A stretch of DNA of 64,000 bases from Procambarus clarkii (lineage: Eukaryota; Arthropoda; Malacostraca; Decapoda; Cambaridae). This document shows positions 33,568 to 45,042 of this stretch, piece after piece. The first letter of the stretch is position 1, and each line of letters starts with the position of its first letter. The stretch is taken from assembly GCF_040958095.1 (NCBI RefSeq), contig NC_091233.1:22214297-22278296 (forward strand), read 5' to 3'. Position numbers and translations under genes: made by a program. Under the pieces are notes generated by a model that was not told where the DNA came from, did not search any database, and saw nothing but the letters and a program-made list of their open reading frames with translations.

Positions 33568-33989
33568 AATTACTGACCATTCTTAAGATGCACCAACTGC
33601 ATTGATTGCTTTGGTAATTATTAATTAATAACTTTCACATTTATTACCCAATACCAATCGGCTCTTTGAGGGTGTGGAGCAGACTTCACGTGGTGATACA
33701 GGGTGCACATGGGTGTGCAGAGTTTGTGTGCGGGTAAAGAGTATATGTGGTGATACAGGGTACATATAAGCCAGTAAGCCAGAGTGGATTCATATAAGTT
33801 AGGCTTATATCGAGTCCTCCCCCCCCCCCCCAACCAAGGCCAAATTACTGACCCTGTCCAGGATGCAACCCCGCAACAAACTGACTAACTCGAGTATCTT
33901 GTCGCTTCTAGGTGAATAGATGCATTAGGGGGAAAGGAAATGTTCCCAACCATTTCTGTCCCGCCCAGGATTCTAATCGGGCATTTTCG

Positions 33990-34262
33990 ATTTTGAGATA
34001 TATACAAGAGTTGTTACATTCTTGTAGAGCCACTAGTACGCGTAGCGTTTCGGGCAAGTCCTTAATCCTATGGTCCCTGGAATACGATCCCCTGCCGCGA
34101 AGAATCGTTTTTTCATCAAAGTACACATTTTACTGTTGCGTTAAACAGATGCTACAGTTAAGGATTTGCGCCCAGTAAATCCTCCCCGGCCAGGATACGA
34201 ACCCATGACATAGGGCTCGCGGAACGCCAGGCGAGTGTCTTACCACTACACCACGGAGACTT
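33990..34262 (-). mobile_element. Second SINE family (tRNA-headed, LINE-type tail), minus strand
   Basis: On the minus strand it starts GTCTCCGTGGTGTAGTGGTA with box B GGGTTCGTATCC, continues GGCCGGGGAGGATTTACTGG, and ends with the LINE-like tail CTTGCCCGAAACGCTACGCG then TACTAGTGGCTCTACAAGAA. It is nearly identical to 51079-51352. A short duplicate of the head (ACCACTACACCACGG) lies at 34281-34295. Confidence 0.87.
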
Positions 34263-34374
34263 AGCTTTCTACAGACTGTTAACCACTACACCACGGATTG
34301 TGCGTCGAGAACTAACCCGAGCGTACTACCGGGTTCCTAGCACAGCACAGGGTGCATGTGGTGGTACAGAGTAT

Positions 34375-34480
34375 ATGTACTGGTAGTGTTGAACCCAATA
34401 CCCATTCCGCGAGTGTTATGGTCCCTATTCCCATCTCGTGAACGTTATTGGTCCCCATACCCATCCTGTGGGCGGTAATA
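34375..34480. repeat. GTATGGGG-type minisatellite scrap
   Basis: Contains CCCAATACCCATTCCGCGAG and TGGTCCCCATACCCATCCTG in the orientation of the 16766-17165 block: three or four degenerate units. Confidence 0.6.
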
Positions 34481-34730
34481 TAGTGTACCCTTCCCTATAC
34501 TTTTCTATAATACATAATGTTCGATTCATTTTCTTTAACTTGTACAGCATATTCTATTGTATATATTATAATTTGGCGCCAATTGAAATATTTAGGTAGT
34601 AAATTATAGTAATTATTCTATGAATTATTGAGAACTACCAAGATTTCTCAAAACTAAACTAAGACCCTTCAATAGGATGTAGCCGACCTATGGTATTTGA
34701 ATAGGATGGAAAAATATTACGCAAATTTCT

Positions 34731-35255
34731 CTCAGAAATGTGTGTAAAGAATCATTCAGAAGCTTGTATGCATCACATGTTAGACCAATACTGGAATATG
34801 CGGCTCCAGCCTGGAATCCACATCCAGTCAAACACAAAACGAAGTTAGAAAAGGTTCAGAGGTATGCCACCAGGCTATAGTCCCCGAGCTGAGAGCAATG
34901 AACTATGGGTTAAGGTTGCTGGAACTGTACCTCACGACACGAAGACAGAAGAGTTAGGGAAAACATTATGACTACCTATAATATTACAAGGGGAATTGAC
35001 AGTAGATAAAGATAAATTGTTTAACACAGGTGGTAGGCAAACAAGTGGGGAGGGGAGGGGGGGGGCAGGTGGAAACCGAGTACCCAAGTGTGCCACAGAA
35101 ACGTTAGAAAAAACTTTTTCAATGTCATAATAGTTAACAGATAGAATGCGTTAGGAAGTGATGTGGTGGAGGCTGACTAGATACACGGTTTCAAATGTAG
35201 GTATGATCGAGCCCAGTAGGTTCAGAAATCTGTAAACCAGTCAAGTGACAGTTGA
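34731..35255 (+). mobile_element. CR1/L2-like LINE fragment, family A, C-terminal region
   Basis: Plus-strand pieces read YVRPILEYAAPAWNPHP-like, then KHKTKLEKVQRYATRL, then NYGLRLLELYL, and end near the motif MIEPSRxRN before the 3' UTR. The same C-terminal module appears on the minus strand at 55286-54975 and near 58600. Stops and gaps break the frame, and the endonuclease and RT core are missing. Confidence 0.75.
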
Positions 35256-37128
35256 GAATCGGGACCAAAGAAATAGCTTGTAGCAAGTAAACAATATACT
35301 TGCTTCGACCTCTTATTACATTAATGACAAACTCAATTTGCACTAATTCTGAGTCTATAATCTTTTCCCTAATTACAGGTAACATTCTTTCCATCCTATG
35401 GGAGGAAGCCGAGGTGTAATCCAATAATACAAGCATTCGAAAAGAGAATAGCCAACAGTATAATTTCCACAGTGATTCAGTTAACTTCGGTACAGATGCT
35501 TGGGAGTTACCACATCTCTTCAACCTCAAGAATGGAGCACTGGGCGTGTACAATTCTAATCGACCCCAAGACGCTACAGCTTCGACACAGAGCAGACAGC
35601 AGACTAAAACCTCAGTGAGCTACAACGCTCTTGTTCCCCATCAAGTTTAGACACTCATAATTCCCCATCTAGCTGCCACACTCTCCCGCATAGAGCTCTG
35701 CGACTCCGGCCTCACTCAGCTCTCTGCTCTGCTCTGCTCCAAGCTCCGTCTACAACACTGCCAACAACCAACTACTGTATCCAAGACTACTAAATATGAA
35801 AACCCACTAAACCCTGTGCATCTAATCTACTCAACGTAACAATCATACATTACACTACCAAGATTACTCAAAACAAAACTACGAGCCTTCAGTAGGATGT
35901 AGGTGATCCATGATATTCAGTTAGCATGAAAAATAGTACAGTACATAAATTGCACATCAGAAGTGGGACTGGCAGAATACAATTATTAAAATTGGAGCAA
36001 ACCGACTATTCTGCTGTCTACGGCGATGTGACGGGTACTATGGTACATGAGGAAGGGTCGATGCCTGGTGATAGGTAATAACTGGAAATCTACCACAGAA
36101 GAACTACTAACATTCGCAGCATAAAAACAATAAGCTTTTAGTTACATACGTACTATGTCACAGCAAGAACGGGTTGCAGTTATACAGGAACAAGGGATCC
36201 TGTACTGTAATTCCTATAATTACCCAAGTGTAGGAACAGGATAAGAGCTATGCTCGTGGTCTCCAGTCTTCCCAGCACTATTGCACGACGCTGTCAAACT
36301 GGACACGACTTTTTCCAATGAAAAGTAGCCTACTAAGCTAACGTAACAGCCACTCAATCACTATCCTCTTATCAGATGCAACATATCTGGAAATTCAATA
36401 AAATTGCTAGATTACAGCTTTGACACTTTCAACATTTTCATCAATCAAATAATAAATAAACCCTGAATAAATAGTTCACAGCAATAAACCATCTTCAGTA
36501 ACTTATATTCAGGCCTCCTTGCTCAAGTTTACCTATACAGGGTACTGTACAAATGTAAACCAATTCTTGTTTAATATCAATTTATTGAAAAAATACCTAA
36601 CACCAGTTGAATGCTGGAAGAATGCCGGCATTGTCGTCATATACTTACGCGATACAGAATCACCTTTTAAATCCCAGTATATACCACAGTACCGAGTATG
36701 AGAATACATCGAGTTGCAAAATAAAACATATGCAAACGCTTCACGACGATGAACACGATGCCGACACTAGCTTACCATATAAAAATACAATATCTTTATG
36801 AAATAAATTTTAATAATCATAATTACATCATTAACAGTACACATAAGGCCTTTTCCCCACAGATAACTGGAATATAATATTTGTTTTAAGCATAACCAGT
36901 TAATATGCAACTATAATTCTATATTCATTTGTGTATTTAAGATCATATATCCATTAAACTACAGTACATTGCCAGGCATCAATTCTCAATTTAAAAAAAA
37001 ATTAGTGCAATGACAATACTCACAAAATATATATTGTTTCATAAGGTGTAATTAATACCTGGCAATTACAAAAATTTAGTTATAATAAAGCCACAAGCTA
37101 TTAAAATTAAAACAAGATTTTCTTGAAG
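35256..37128. other. Intergenic stretch, no gene recognised
   Basis: AT-rich. A repeat scrap at 36240-36300 matches 4297-4360. Otherwise nothing supports a gene. The lower-numbered side of the GNPDA stop codon lies here, so it should include the GNPDA 3' UTR, but no poly(A) signal is convincing within a few hundred bases. Confidence 0.4.
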
Positions 37129-37188
37129 TTATGAGAAAGACACCATCATTGGATCGTCGATGAGCTTGCAATGGACTGTCCACAAGTC
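37129..37188 (-). CDS. GNPDA: Glucosamine-6-phosphate deaminase, terminal exon 6
   Basis: Follows the acceptor TATTTTCAG (37197-37189 on the minus strand) in phase 0 after KVKTVKYFK of exon 5. It encodes DLWTVHCKLIDDPMMVSFS and a stop at 37131-37129. In other animals this place reads like GLMxVHNKLVDP, so the helix is recognisable (V-H-x-K-L-I-D) but Gly, Leu-Met and Asn are replaced. The C-terminal tail is shorter than in human GNPDA1. It lies 7.7 kb from exon 5. The acceptor, the phase and the stop support it; an alternative last exon cannot be excluded. Confidence 0.75.
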   Translation of the reverse strand, partial: DLWTVHCKLIDDPMMVSFS

Positions 37189-37647
37189 CTGAAAATATGG
37201 GAAAAAAATACTGACATTTATCCAGAAATGTTCACTTCACCAGATGACATGAAATATTGTACTGTATATTAAACACCTTATAAATGTTGGTATATCTAGA
37301 TATGAAAAATGCCTTCTATAAAGAAAATTTTTTGTACCCACAGGCATGCAAGACCATACGCAACGAGTCACTTATTGATGCGTAATGGGAGAGATCCGGC
37401 ACCTACCTATTAGTACCTCGTAGTCTATTCTACAGACTCGTTTTTAGGGGCCGAGACATGGTTGCCCTTTAACGCGTCTTCAGATTTATACTTTTGATTT
37501 TTAGTCTTTGAAACAATCATGGTTATTTTCAGTAACTAAAATAATGATTAGCTTATATTTTATACACTTGTTAAACATTACTGCAATGTTATTTATTTGG
37601 CATCATTGGAAAAAAAGAACATTTCTATATAGTTTACAAAATGTATA

Positions 37648-39564
37648 TTAACCCCTCAACTGCGCAACGCGCATGCAGGCCCTTGACAGGGGGTGCACAA
37701 CGCGCCTCCGGGATCTTATATTTTTAGCGTATGATTCAAAACTCCCATGGCTACATGGGGTTCATATCAGCTTCCTCAAGGCTCTTGTAAACAGATGCCA
37801 TTTAAAAAAAAAAAAAAAAAGTCGTGGACAAAATTCCTGGGTGCGAGAGCCGCAGTACTGAGTGAGCAACCAAGGCTGGCGCATGCAGCATGAGCTCACA
37901 GTACTGCTGTTCAGCTTGTGACCACAGCATCGCCTAATAATGTCAAAATATATTAATGTATCTGGTATTATTTAGCCATGATAGTATTACAGAAGAGCCA
38001 GAGTGTGATAATAACTGGTTTCAATGTTCATATATCAGTGAATCAATGCTGTTCACGATGTTCACACCGCTAGCCACAGCACCACAACATTATTTCATCC
38101 ATCTAGGAATCTTCAAATGACTTAGGTTACCTTACAAAAACTTGTGGTCCATTATTCATTTACAGAATTGCAATAACAGCAGCAGTGGCGATAATTAGCG
38201 CTGTGCTTAGTATTGTGGGAGGAGGAAGTTTGGCGAGGGAGGGAATCCAGATAGCGTCACTGTGTGTGGCAGTCACTTGTTTTGCTCACCATACTAGCTT
38301 TGTGGTTTGCTATGGCGAGCAAACCTGGGTATATACCATGTGTGTACAGTATATACCCATGTACATATGTGCATAGTATTGTGGGAGGAGGAATTTTGGT
38401 GGGGGAGGGGAGGAAGGGCGAAGACCGAGGTAGCGTCACCGTGTGTGGCAGCCACTCTTGTTTTGCTCACCATACAAGCCTAGTGGTTCGCTATGGCGAA
38501 CACACATGTACATGGGTACTGTATATACAGTGTGTGTGTATATAGTGTAATAACAGCAACAGGAGTATGTTGGGAGGAGCCATTTTGTTGAGAGAGTTTG
38601 CATTGTATTCATAGCATCGTCGTCTGCTGTGTGACTTGTGCAGTGTATGGTGGCCATTGTGCTGTTTGAACACAATACCAGCTTGGTTGTATAGTTATGG
38701 TGAATAAAACATGTAGATAGGTATACATAACATGTGTAAATAGTAATAAAAACAATAACGGTATGATGGGAGGAGGAGCGATGGCGAGTAAGATGTTGAA
38801 GGAGTGAGGGGAGGACTGGCTGGGTGTGGTAGCTCACTCACGGAGTTCTGAGTGTGTTGATGGTGAATGTATAGTGTGTGATAGTGTATAGTGTGTAAAT
38901 ATGTTGTAAGTATACATAAATGAACATGAAACATTGGTGTGAATAACAGTATGGCGAGAGGAGGAGTGATGGCTAGTATGATGTTGGAGGAGCGAGGGAG
39001 GACTGGCTGGGTGTGGCAGCTGACACAGAGTTCTGAGTGTGTTTATGGTGTGCGTATATAGTGTGTGATACTGTACAGTGTGTAAATAGATTGTATATAT
39101 ACATAAAGTAGCACGATACAGTGGAAATATGTGTAGGATATGTGTACACATGTGTCATGCACGTAACAGTGTCTTCAGACAGTACGGATGTTCTACTGCC
39201 ATATATAGTGTACGTGTTTATAAATTATACATAGGATTGGCACGAAAAAACAAATAAAATGTATTTGGAACTGTGCAAAAAATTAACAAATATATTCGTG
39301 GCAACTTGCACATATTGAGCCAGGCGCCCTATTGGCCCCGGGGGTGTACGCCACGGGCAAACATGGAATGACGACGTCACGGGCGAACGTACAGACCTCA
39401 TAGCAGCCAAAGTAAGTACAATTTCGATTTTCTGTTCACATCCATACTCGAGGAAGGGTTTTTGACACTTTCAAAATGGTAAAGAATTGCCAGAGAATTT
39501 ATTTCCTGCGCACTGGGGTAGGGGGGGGGGGGCACATTTGGAAGCCAAGCAGCCCAGTGGTTAA
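37648..39564. mobile_element. TTAA-bounded element with internal tandem repeat (tentative)
   Basis: TTAA occurs at both edges (37648-37651 and 39561-39564). The inside of the left end (CCCCTCAACTGCGC) resembles the reverse complement of the inside of the right end (CCACTGGGCTGC). TTAA targets and short inverted ends are typical of piggyBac-type elements. No transposase frame is seen. The ends are weak, so the limits are provisional. It lies in GNPDA intron 5. Confidence 0.4.
38205..39120 (+). repeat. About five diverged tandem units of about 180 bp
   Basis: Each unit has TGGGAGGAGG / GGCGAG..., then GTGTGTGGCAG.CACT, then TTTTGCTCACCATAC, then a TA/TG-rich end (TGTACATATGTGCATA, GTGTAAATA). 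The first two units (38205-38385, 38386-38560) are the clearest and later units are more eroded. Short frames here are not coding. Confidence 0.65.
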
Positions 39565-40187
39565 TACAAATTTCCTAATAAACACCAACATTGAATGTAA
39601 ATGAAATGCCTCTTTTTTGAGGGGGGATGGGGCTGACTGTGGCTCCCCATCACTAGCAGTCGCCCATTATACCACTGACTCTTACACATGCACTTACTCG
39701 CCAAGACTCCACACACTAGTCACATCAGTCTTAGTAGTACACAAGCCCTTGATCTATCCAAATTATGTTCAACTGGTGGCATATATGACGTCACATGATG
39801 TTTCAGGTGCAGTACTGTACTTGCAATATTTGAAGCTTCTATTAGTACAGTGCCCCTAATCAGTATTTGAGGCCTTTAGTAAACATCTGCCATCTTGAAA
39901 AGTGACTATGATTTTTGGGACATTGCTCCCAAACTTAGAGTATGGTTTTTAACAAAGGACAAAACTTGTTATGAATATTTTTATGAGCTTACCTTAGGGA
40001 GCACTCAAGTGGAAGAGCTTTATAACACACAAACAATATATAAAATTTTAATTTATTAATCATGATCAAAACCCACTGAGTTATTGAGGCATCACAAAAG
40101 GAAATTAGTGGTCAAGATGTGAGGCTCGGGAACTATTGTTCATCGTTGCACATGCGTGCACACACTAGGGGAGTACATCTAGGCGAG

Positions 40188-40254
<67 letters not shown>

Positions 40255-40792
40255 ACGTACGTTACTAGTCAAGTACACACGTGTGTGCCTACAACAAACA
40301 GTCTAGTATTCCAAGAGCAAACAACCCCACTCCACTCGTCATACACTTGTTCTGCTGCTTTCTTAGCAAGACTTAAGTGCAGACAGGAAGAGCCAAAAGA
40401 ATAAATAAAAGGAACAACAAATATACAAGCTACAATTTACTGTCCATCCATCTTCATATGATTTTCTGGAACATTAAAAGCTACACAAAAAAATCCATTT
40501 AAAGCAAAAACTAAGTACAGGTACGGTAAAGGATTTCCATTAATAGTTATCATAAACAATAACTAATGGTTCAAGCATCAAGCACTAACAAGGCCTTGCT
40601 ATCATAATAGATACAATAGCTTTTGTAGTGATCTTCCATTAACAATTCATTCCATCACTTGTAAACACTGTAGTATATTAACTACATATCAATAAAAGCA
40701 ACAAATAATAACCAAAATTCTGCACCAAGACAAAACAGAACTCAAAACAAAGAAACTTATGCAGATAATTATAATTGTGATCAAGTTCATGC
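39565..40792. other. GNPDA intron 5 sequence with one microsatellite
   Basis: Apart from (AT)n(AC)n at about 40189-40252 nothing is recognised. The sequence is AT-rich. Confidence 0.45.
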
Positions 40793-40860
40793 AGTTATCT
40801 AAGAAGTAATTATCAAAAAAAGGCACCAAACCGGGAAGGCTATACAAGTTATCTAAGAAG
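40793..40860 (-). mobile_element. 40-bp LINE stub with exact 14-bp target duplication
   Basis: The 14 bases AGTTATCTAAGAAG occur at 40793-40806 and again at 40847-40860. Between them, 40 bases on the minus strand read GTATAGCCTTCCCGGTTTGG then TGCC...GATAATTA, the 3' end of the I-clade-like LINE at 27613-27655. This is an extreme 5' truncation with its target duplication intact. Confidence 0.88.
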
Positions 40861-41004
40861 GTGCTATATATCTTGGGAGCAGGGATGGGGAGGGGGAGGG
40901 GTGGGGAGGGGGTTTACAGGGAGCCATAACTGTAGGACAATGTAATCACAGCTAGTTGCACTGTGGTAGTGAAACTGTGCTAAGCTTATGTTGCTAACAT
41001 GACC

Positions 41005-42780
41005 GGTAGCAAGCCTTGGAGGAGGGAGGGAGGGGGGGGAACGAGGCAAAGCGGAGGGTGGGGGGAGGGGAGGAAAAACGAGGCCAAGCGGAGGGAGGGA
41101 GGGGGAAGGGAACGAGGCCAAGCAGAGGGAGGGAGGGGGGGGGAACGAGGCCAAGCAGAGGGAGGGGGGAGGGAACGACGCCAAGCAGAGGTAGGGAGGG
41201 GGGAGGGAACGAGGCCAAGCGGAGGGAGGGAGGGAACGACGCCAAGCGGAGGGAGGGAGGGGGGAGGGAACGACGCCAAGCAGAGGGAGGGAGGGGGGAG
41301 GGAACGACGCCAAGCAGAGGGAGGGAGGGGGGAGGGAACGACGCCAAGCAGAGGGAGGGAGGGGGGGAGGGAACGAGGCCAAGCAGAGGGAGGGAGGGGG
41401 GGAGGGAACGAGGCCAAGCGGAGGGAGGGAGGGGGGAGGGAACGAGGCCAAGCGGAGGGAGGGAGGGGGAGGGAACGAGGCCAAGCGGAGGGAGGGAGGG
41501 GGAGGGAACGAGGCCAAGCGGAGGGAGGGAGGGAGGGGGGAGGGAACGAGGCCAAGCGGAGGGAGGGAGGGGGGAGGGAACGAGGCCAAGCGGAGGGAGG
41601 GAGGGGGGAGGGAACGAGGCCAAGCGGAGGGAGGGAGGGAGGGAGGGAGGGAGGGAGGGAACGAGGCCAAGCGGAGGGAGGGAGGGAGGGAGGGGGGGAA
41701 CGAGGCCAAGCGGAGGGAGGGAGGGGGGAGGGAACGAGGCCAAGCGGAGGGAGGGAGGGAGGGGGGGAGGGAACGAGGCCAAGCAGAGGGAGGGAGGGGG
41801 GGGGGGGAACGAGGCCAAGCAGAGGGAGGGAGGGGGGAGGGAACGAGGCCAAGCAGAGGGAGGGAGGGGGGGGAACGAGGCCAAGCAGAGGGAGGGAGGG
41901 GAACGAGGCCAAGCAGAGGGAGGGAGGGGAACGAGGCCAAGCGGAGGGAGGGAGGGGGGGGGGAACGAGGCCAAGCGGAGGGAGGGTGGGGGGGGGGGGG
42001 GAACGAGGCTAAGCGGAGGGGAGGGGGGGGGGGGAACAAGGCAAAGCGGAGGGAGGGGGGGGGGGGGGAAACGAGGCCAAGCGGAGGGAAGGGTGGGGGG
42101 TGGGGAAACGAGGCAAAGCGAGGGAAGGGGGTGGGGGAACGAGGTAAATCAACCAGGCGGAGGGAAGGGTGGGGGGTGGGGAAACGAGGCAAAGCGAGGG
42201 AAGGGGGTGGGGGAACGAGGTAAATCAACCAGGTGGGGGATGGGGAAACGAGGTAAAGCGAGGGAAGGGGGTGGGGGAACGAGGTAAATCAACCAGGTAT
42301 CAACCAGGGGGGGGAAACGAGGCCAAGCGGAGGGAGGGTGGGGGGTGGGGAAACGAGGCAAAGCGAGGGAAGGGGGTGGGGGAACGAGGCTAAGCAGAGG
42401 GAAAGGGGGGGGGGGAAACAAGGCAAAGCGGAGGGAGGGGGGGGGAAACGAGGCAAAGCGGAGGGAGGGAGGGGGGGGGAAACGAAGCAAAGCGGAGGGA
42501 GGGAGGGGGGGGAAACGAAGCAAAGCGGAGGGAGGGAGGGGGGGGGGAACGAAGCAAAGCAGAGAGAGGGAGGGGGGGGGAACGAGGCAAAGCGGAGGGA
42601 GGGAGGGGAACGAGGCAAAGCGGAGGGAGGGAGGGAGGGGGGGGGGGGGGGAACGAGGCAAAGCGGAGGGGGGCGGGACAAGGCATAGAGGAGGGGGGGG
42701 GGGGAACAAGGCAAAGTGGAGGGAGGGGGGAACGAGGCCAAGCAGAGGGAGGGGGTGGGAGACAAGGTGAGGGGAGGGGG
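41005..42780 (+). repeat. G-rich minisatellite, about 34-bp unit, about 50 copies
   Basis: Units read AACGAGGCCAAGCGGAGGGA followed by GGGAGGGGGGAGGG, varying in G-run length and in GGCCAAGC / GGCAAAGC. After 42000 units become shorter and are mixed with GAGGTAAATCAACCAGG. Runs of three or more G recur every few bases, so the plus strand could form many G-quadruplexes. It lies in GNPDA intron 5, where the plus strand is the transcription template. The 250-450 residue frames across it are repeat artefacts. Confidence 0.95.
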
Positions 42781-42789
42781 TGGGAGACA

Positions 42790-44700
42790 GGGTAATTCGA
42801 CGAGGAGAAGGAGGTGTAAGTGCTGTTACATGAGCACTATTCATAAGTAATAACTATAGCACACCTAGGAGGCACTTGAGCAAGCACCATGCAACCATCA
42901 CCTTATCAAGGCTCCTTCTCCATCAGGCAAGAATGAATATCATGAAGATTCTGTAAAAGTCATGGGGGTTATTTGCTGGAGTTTACCATGGAACAGATAT
43001 ATATCGTATAATTAAAGAACGTTTCTTGATGTTAGTGTAGTAAGAAACTGCTAAAGTGAAAGAATTACAAGGCTTCCATGTTCAGGAAAAGAAAACATTT
43101 GATACAGCTGTTACTCGACAGAAAGGACTAAAATTAAATTAAGAGTCCAGGTTAAAATAAATGTATGCATTATATGTATTGAGATTAAGAGGGTAAAGTT
43201 AAAACTTTTCTCTCTCTCTCAATCCTTAAATATACAATTTTAAATAATGTTTACCAGTACGAATTTGTTGATAATTAGTTATGTACAAAGCTCTTAAAGC
43301 CACATGTACCTATGATGAACACGTAACGAGATCCACCAAATGCACGTCAATGAATGCAGTCACACAAAATTTAGAAAAAACTATCAAAACTCCCAATAAT
43401 TATGGTAAATATTATTCTACCTAGTATATCGGAAAATTCAGATTGCCAAACAGTGCAATATTCAGGATTTGAATAGAAATTTACACACAAAACCTTCACG
43501 ATTAGAATCTAAATTAAGTTATAAGTACTGGCAGTCCATTCAAAATCTAGTCTGTCCACTTTTGTCAACAGAATGGTCTTGGCTCATCTTTTTTGCCTTT
43601 TAAGGGGTTGACTTCAAAATCAAATTCAGTACTGTAGTGAAATGTATCGGGGAAGAGCACCAAGCCATTATGATTATATAGCACTGGGAAGAGGTCAGGA
43701 TAAGGATTTGGGATGGGACGGAGGGAAGGAATGGTGCCCAACCACTTTGACGGTCGGAGATTGAACGCCGACCTGCATGAAGCGAGACTGTCACTACCAT
43801 CCAGCCCAAGTGGACTGTAGTAAGGAGCCATTTTGGCAGGGAAGAATTTCAAAAGCATTAAAATCAACTACTGTTAAGTACAGTATATGACAAGCAAACT
43901 TGGTGTGGAGGAACACATTGGTGTCGAGTGTACCTTTGCTTTAGTTACCAAAGTTTACAGCACCTTTTGCACCTGGCATCAGTAGCACCAATTCTAGAAT
44001 TTAATTTATTTCCTTCACAGTACAAGGATAGTGGTGCATTTCAAACATGGTACATTAAAGTAAAGACGATTGCTTCTCTTCCTTCTCTACACTTAAAATA
44101 TCTTGTGAGCAATGTTTCATCACTATCATCAAACTATGCTAGAAAATGTAACTTATCCTTTCCAAATAACCAACTTATTAATTAAGGTATGCTTTAAGAT
44201 AACCAAAGCTTTGTCACACTGTCCTCATTTTGATAAAAAGCAGGCCATTGAGGTACAGAATTTGCAGCAAGGTTGGCGCTATGGTGTCCTGCCTTCCTCA
44301 GTCTACAACACTTCCTCCAGTTTCCGCTTTGCACACTTCCTCATCCGATACATTAATCTTTCTATCCAAAATAGATGCTGTACCTACTATAATCCTTATC
44401 ACTGACAAAACCACTTTTTCTTGAACTCAAATTGTTTCTTGCATATTTGGCAGTGGTAGATGTTGAAAGAAGCCAGTGTCTGTGATTCAGCCATCACGGG
44501 CAAGGATACCAACAGATAAATTATTTTTCCACCCCAGGGGGCAAATCATCACCAGATGCCTCTATTGACTGTAGGACTTAACACACCAGCCAAAACTTTT
44601 AAATAATTTAGACGAGAAACTATAGTGAAAAATTTAGCAGATTTATATGATAAATCAAAAGGAAATCTTTTGAGAATGATGACCAAATCCCACCCAAGAA
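42790..44700. other. GNPDA intron 5, no feature recognised
   Basis: AT-rich intron sequence. Open frames at 43565-44424 show no domain or conserved motif. Confidence 0.45.
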
Positions 44701-44703
44701 GAT

Positions 44704-44786
44704 AAGACGACGACATTTCAGTCCGTTCTGGATCATCATCAAGTCCATGGTTTATCCAGGATGGACCGAAACGTCGCCGTCTCAAC
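44704..44786. repeat. Hairpin-forming dispersed repeat, copy 2
   Basis: GACGACGACATTTCAGTCCG ... and GGACCGAAACGTCGCCGTC form an imperfect inverted repeat, the same core as at 10855-10997. It lies 83 bp beyond the donor of GNPDA exon 5. Confidence 0.7.
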
Positions 44787-44868
44787 CTTCACATTTCCAG
44801 CCACGTTATTGCGACTCGCCGTCTCCTTATGAGAATACGTGTATCGTGTAATAGCTATTTTTGCTTAC

Positions 44869-45042
44869 CTTAAAGTATTTGACAGTCTTGACTTTGAGCT
44901 CGAGTGTGGCATCTTCGTCACACAACATTATGGTCCGTGGGTGCTGCTGGAAGGCCGACACTGTCCACATGTGGTTCACCCCATCCTCAATGGCCATGTG
45001 AAGGGCATAGGCCTTGTGTGACCCAGTGATCAACACCATCAC
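44869..45042 (-). CDS. GNPDA: Glucosamine-6-phosphate deaminase, exon 5
   Basis: Encodes [40 protein letters not shown], then [18 protein letters not shown]. This includes the family's allosteric/lid region and the highly conserved [13 protein letters not shown] core. Acceptor TTATTGTAG, donor GTAAGC; both phases are 0. It aligns with human GNPDA1 without gaps. Confidence 0.97.

Noticed and set aside
32921-33586. 221-residue open frame in the 35-bp array
   Set aside because: The same peptide cycle appears in all three plus-strand frames, which is a consequence of a stop-free 35-bp unit.
40864-42844. Proline/serine- or glycine/arginine-rich open frames up to 454 residues
   Set aside because: Translations of the G-rich minisatellite on either strand; no start context, domain or splice support.
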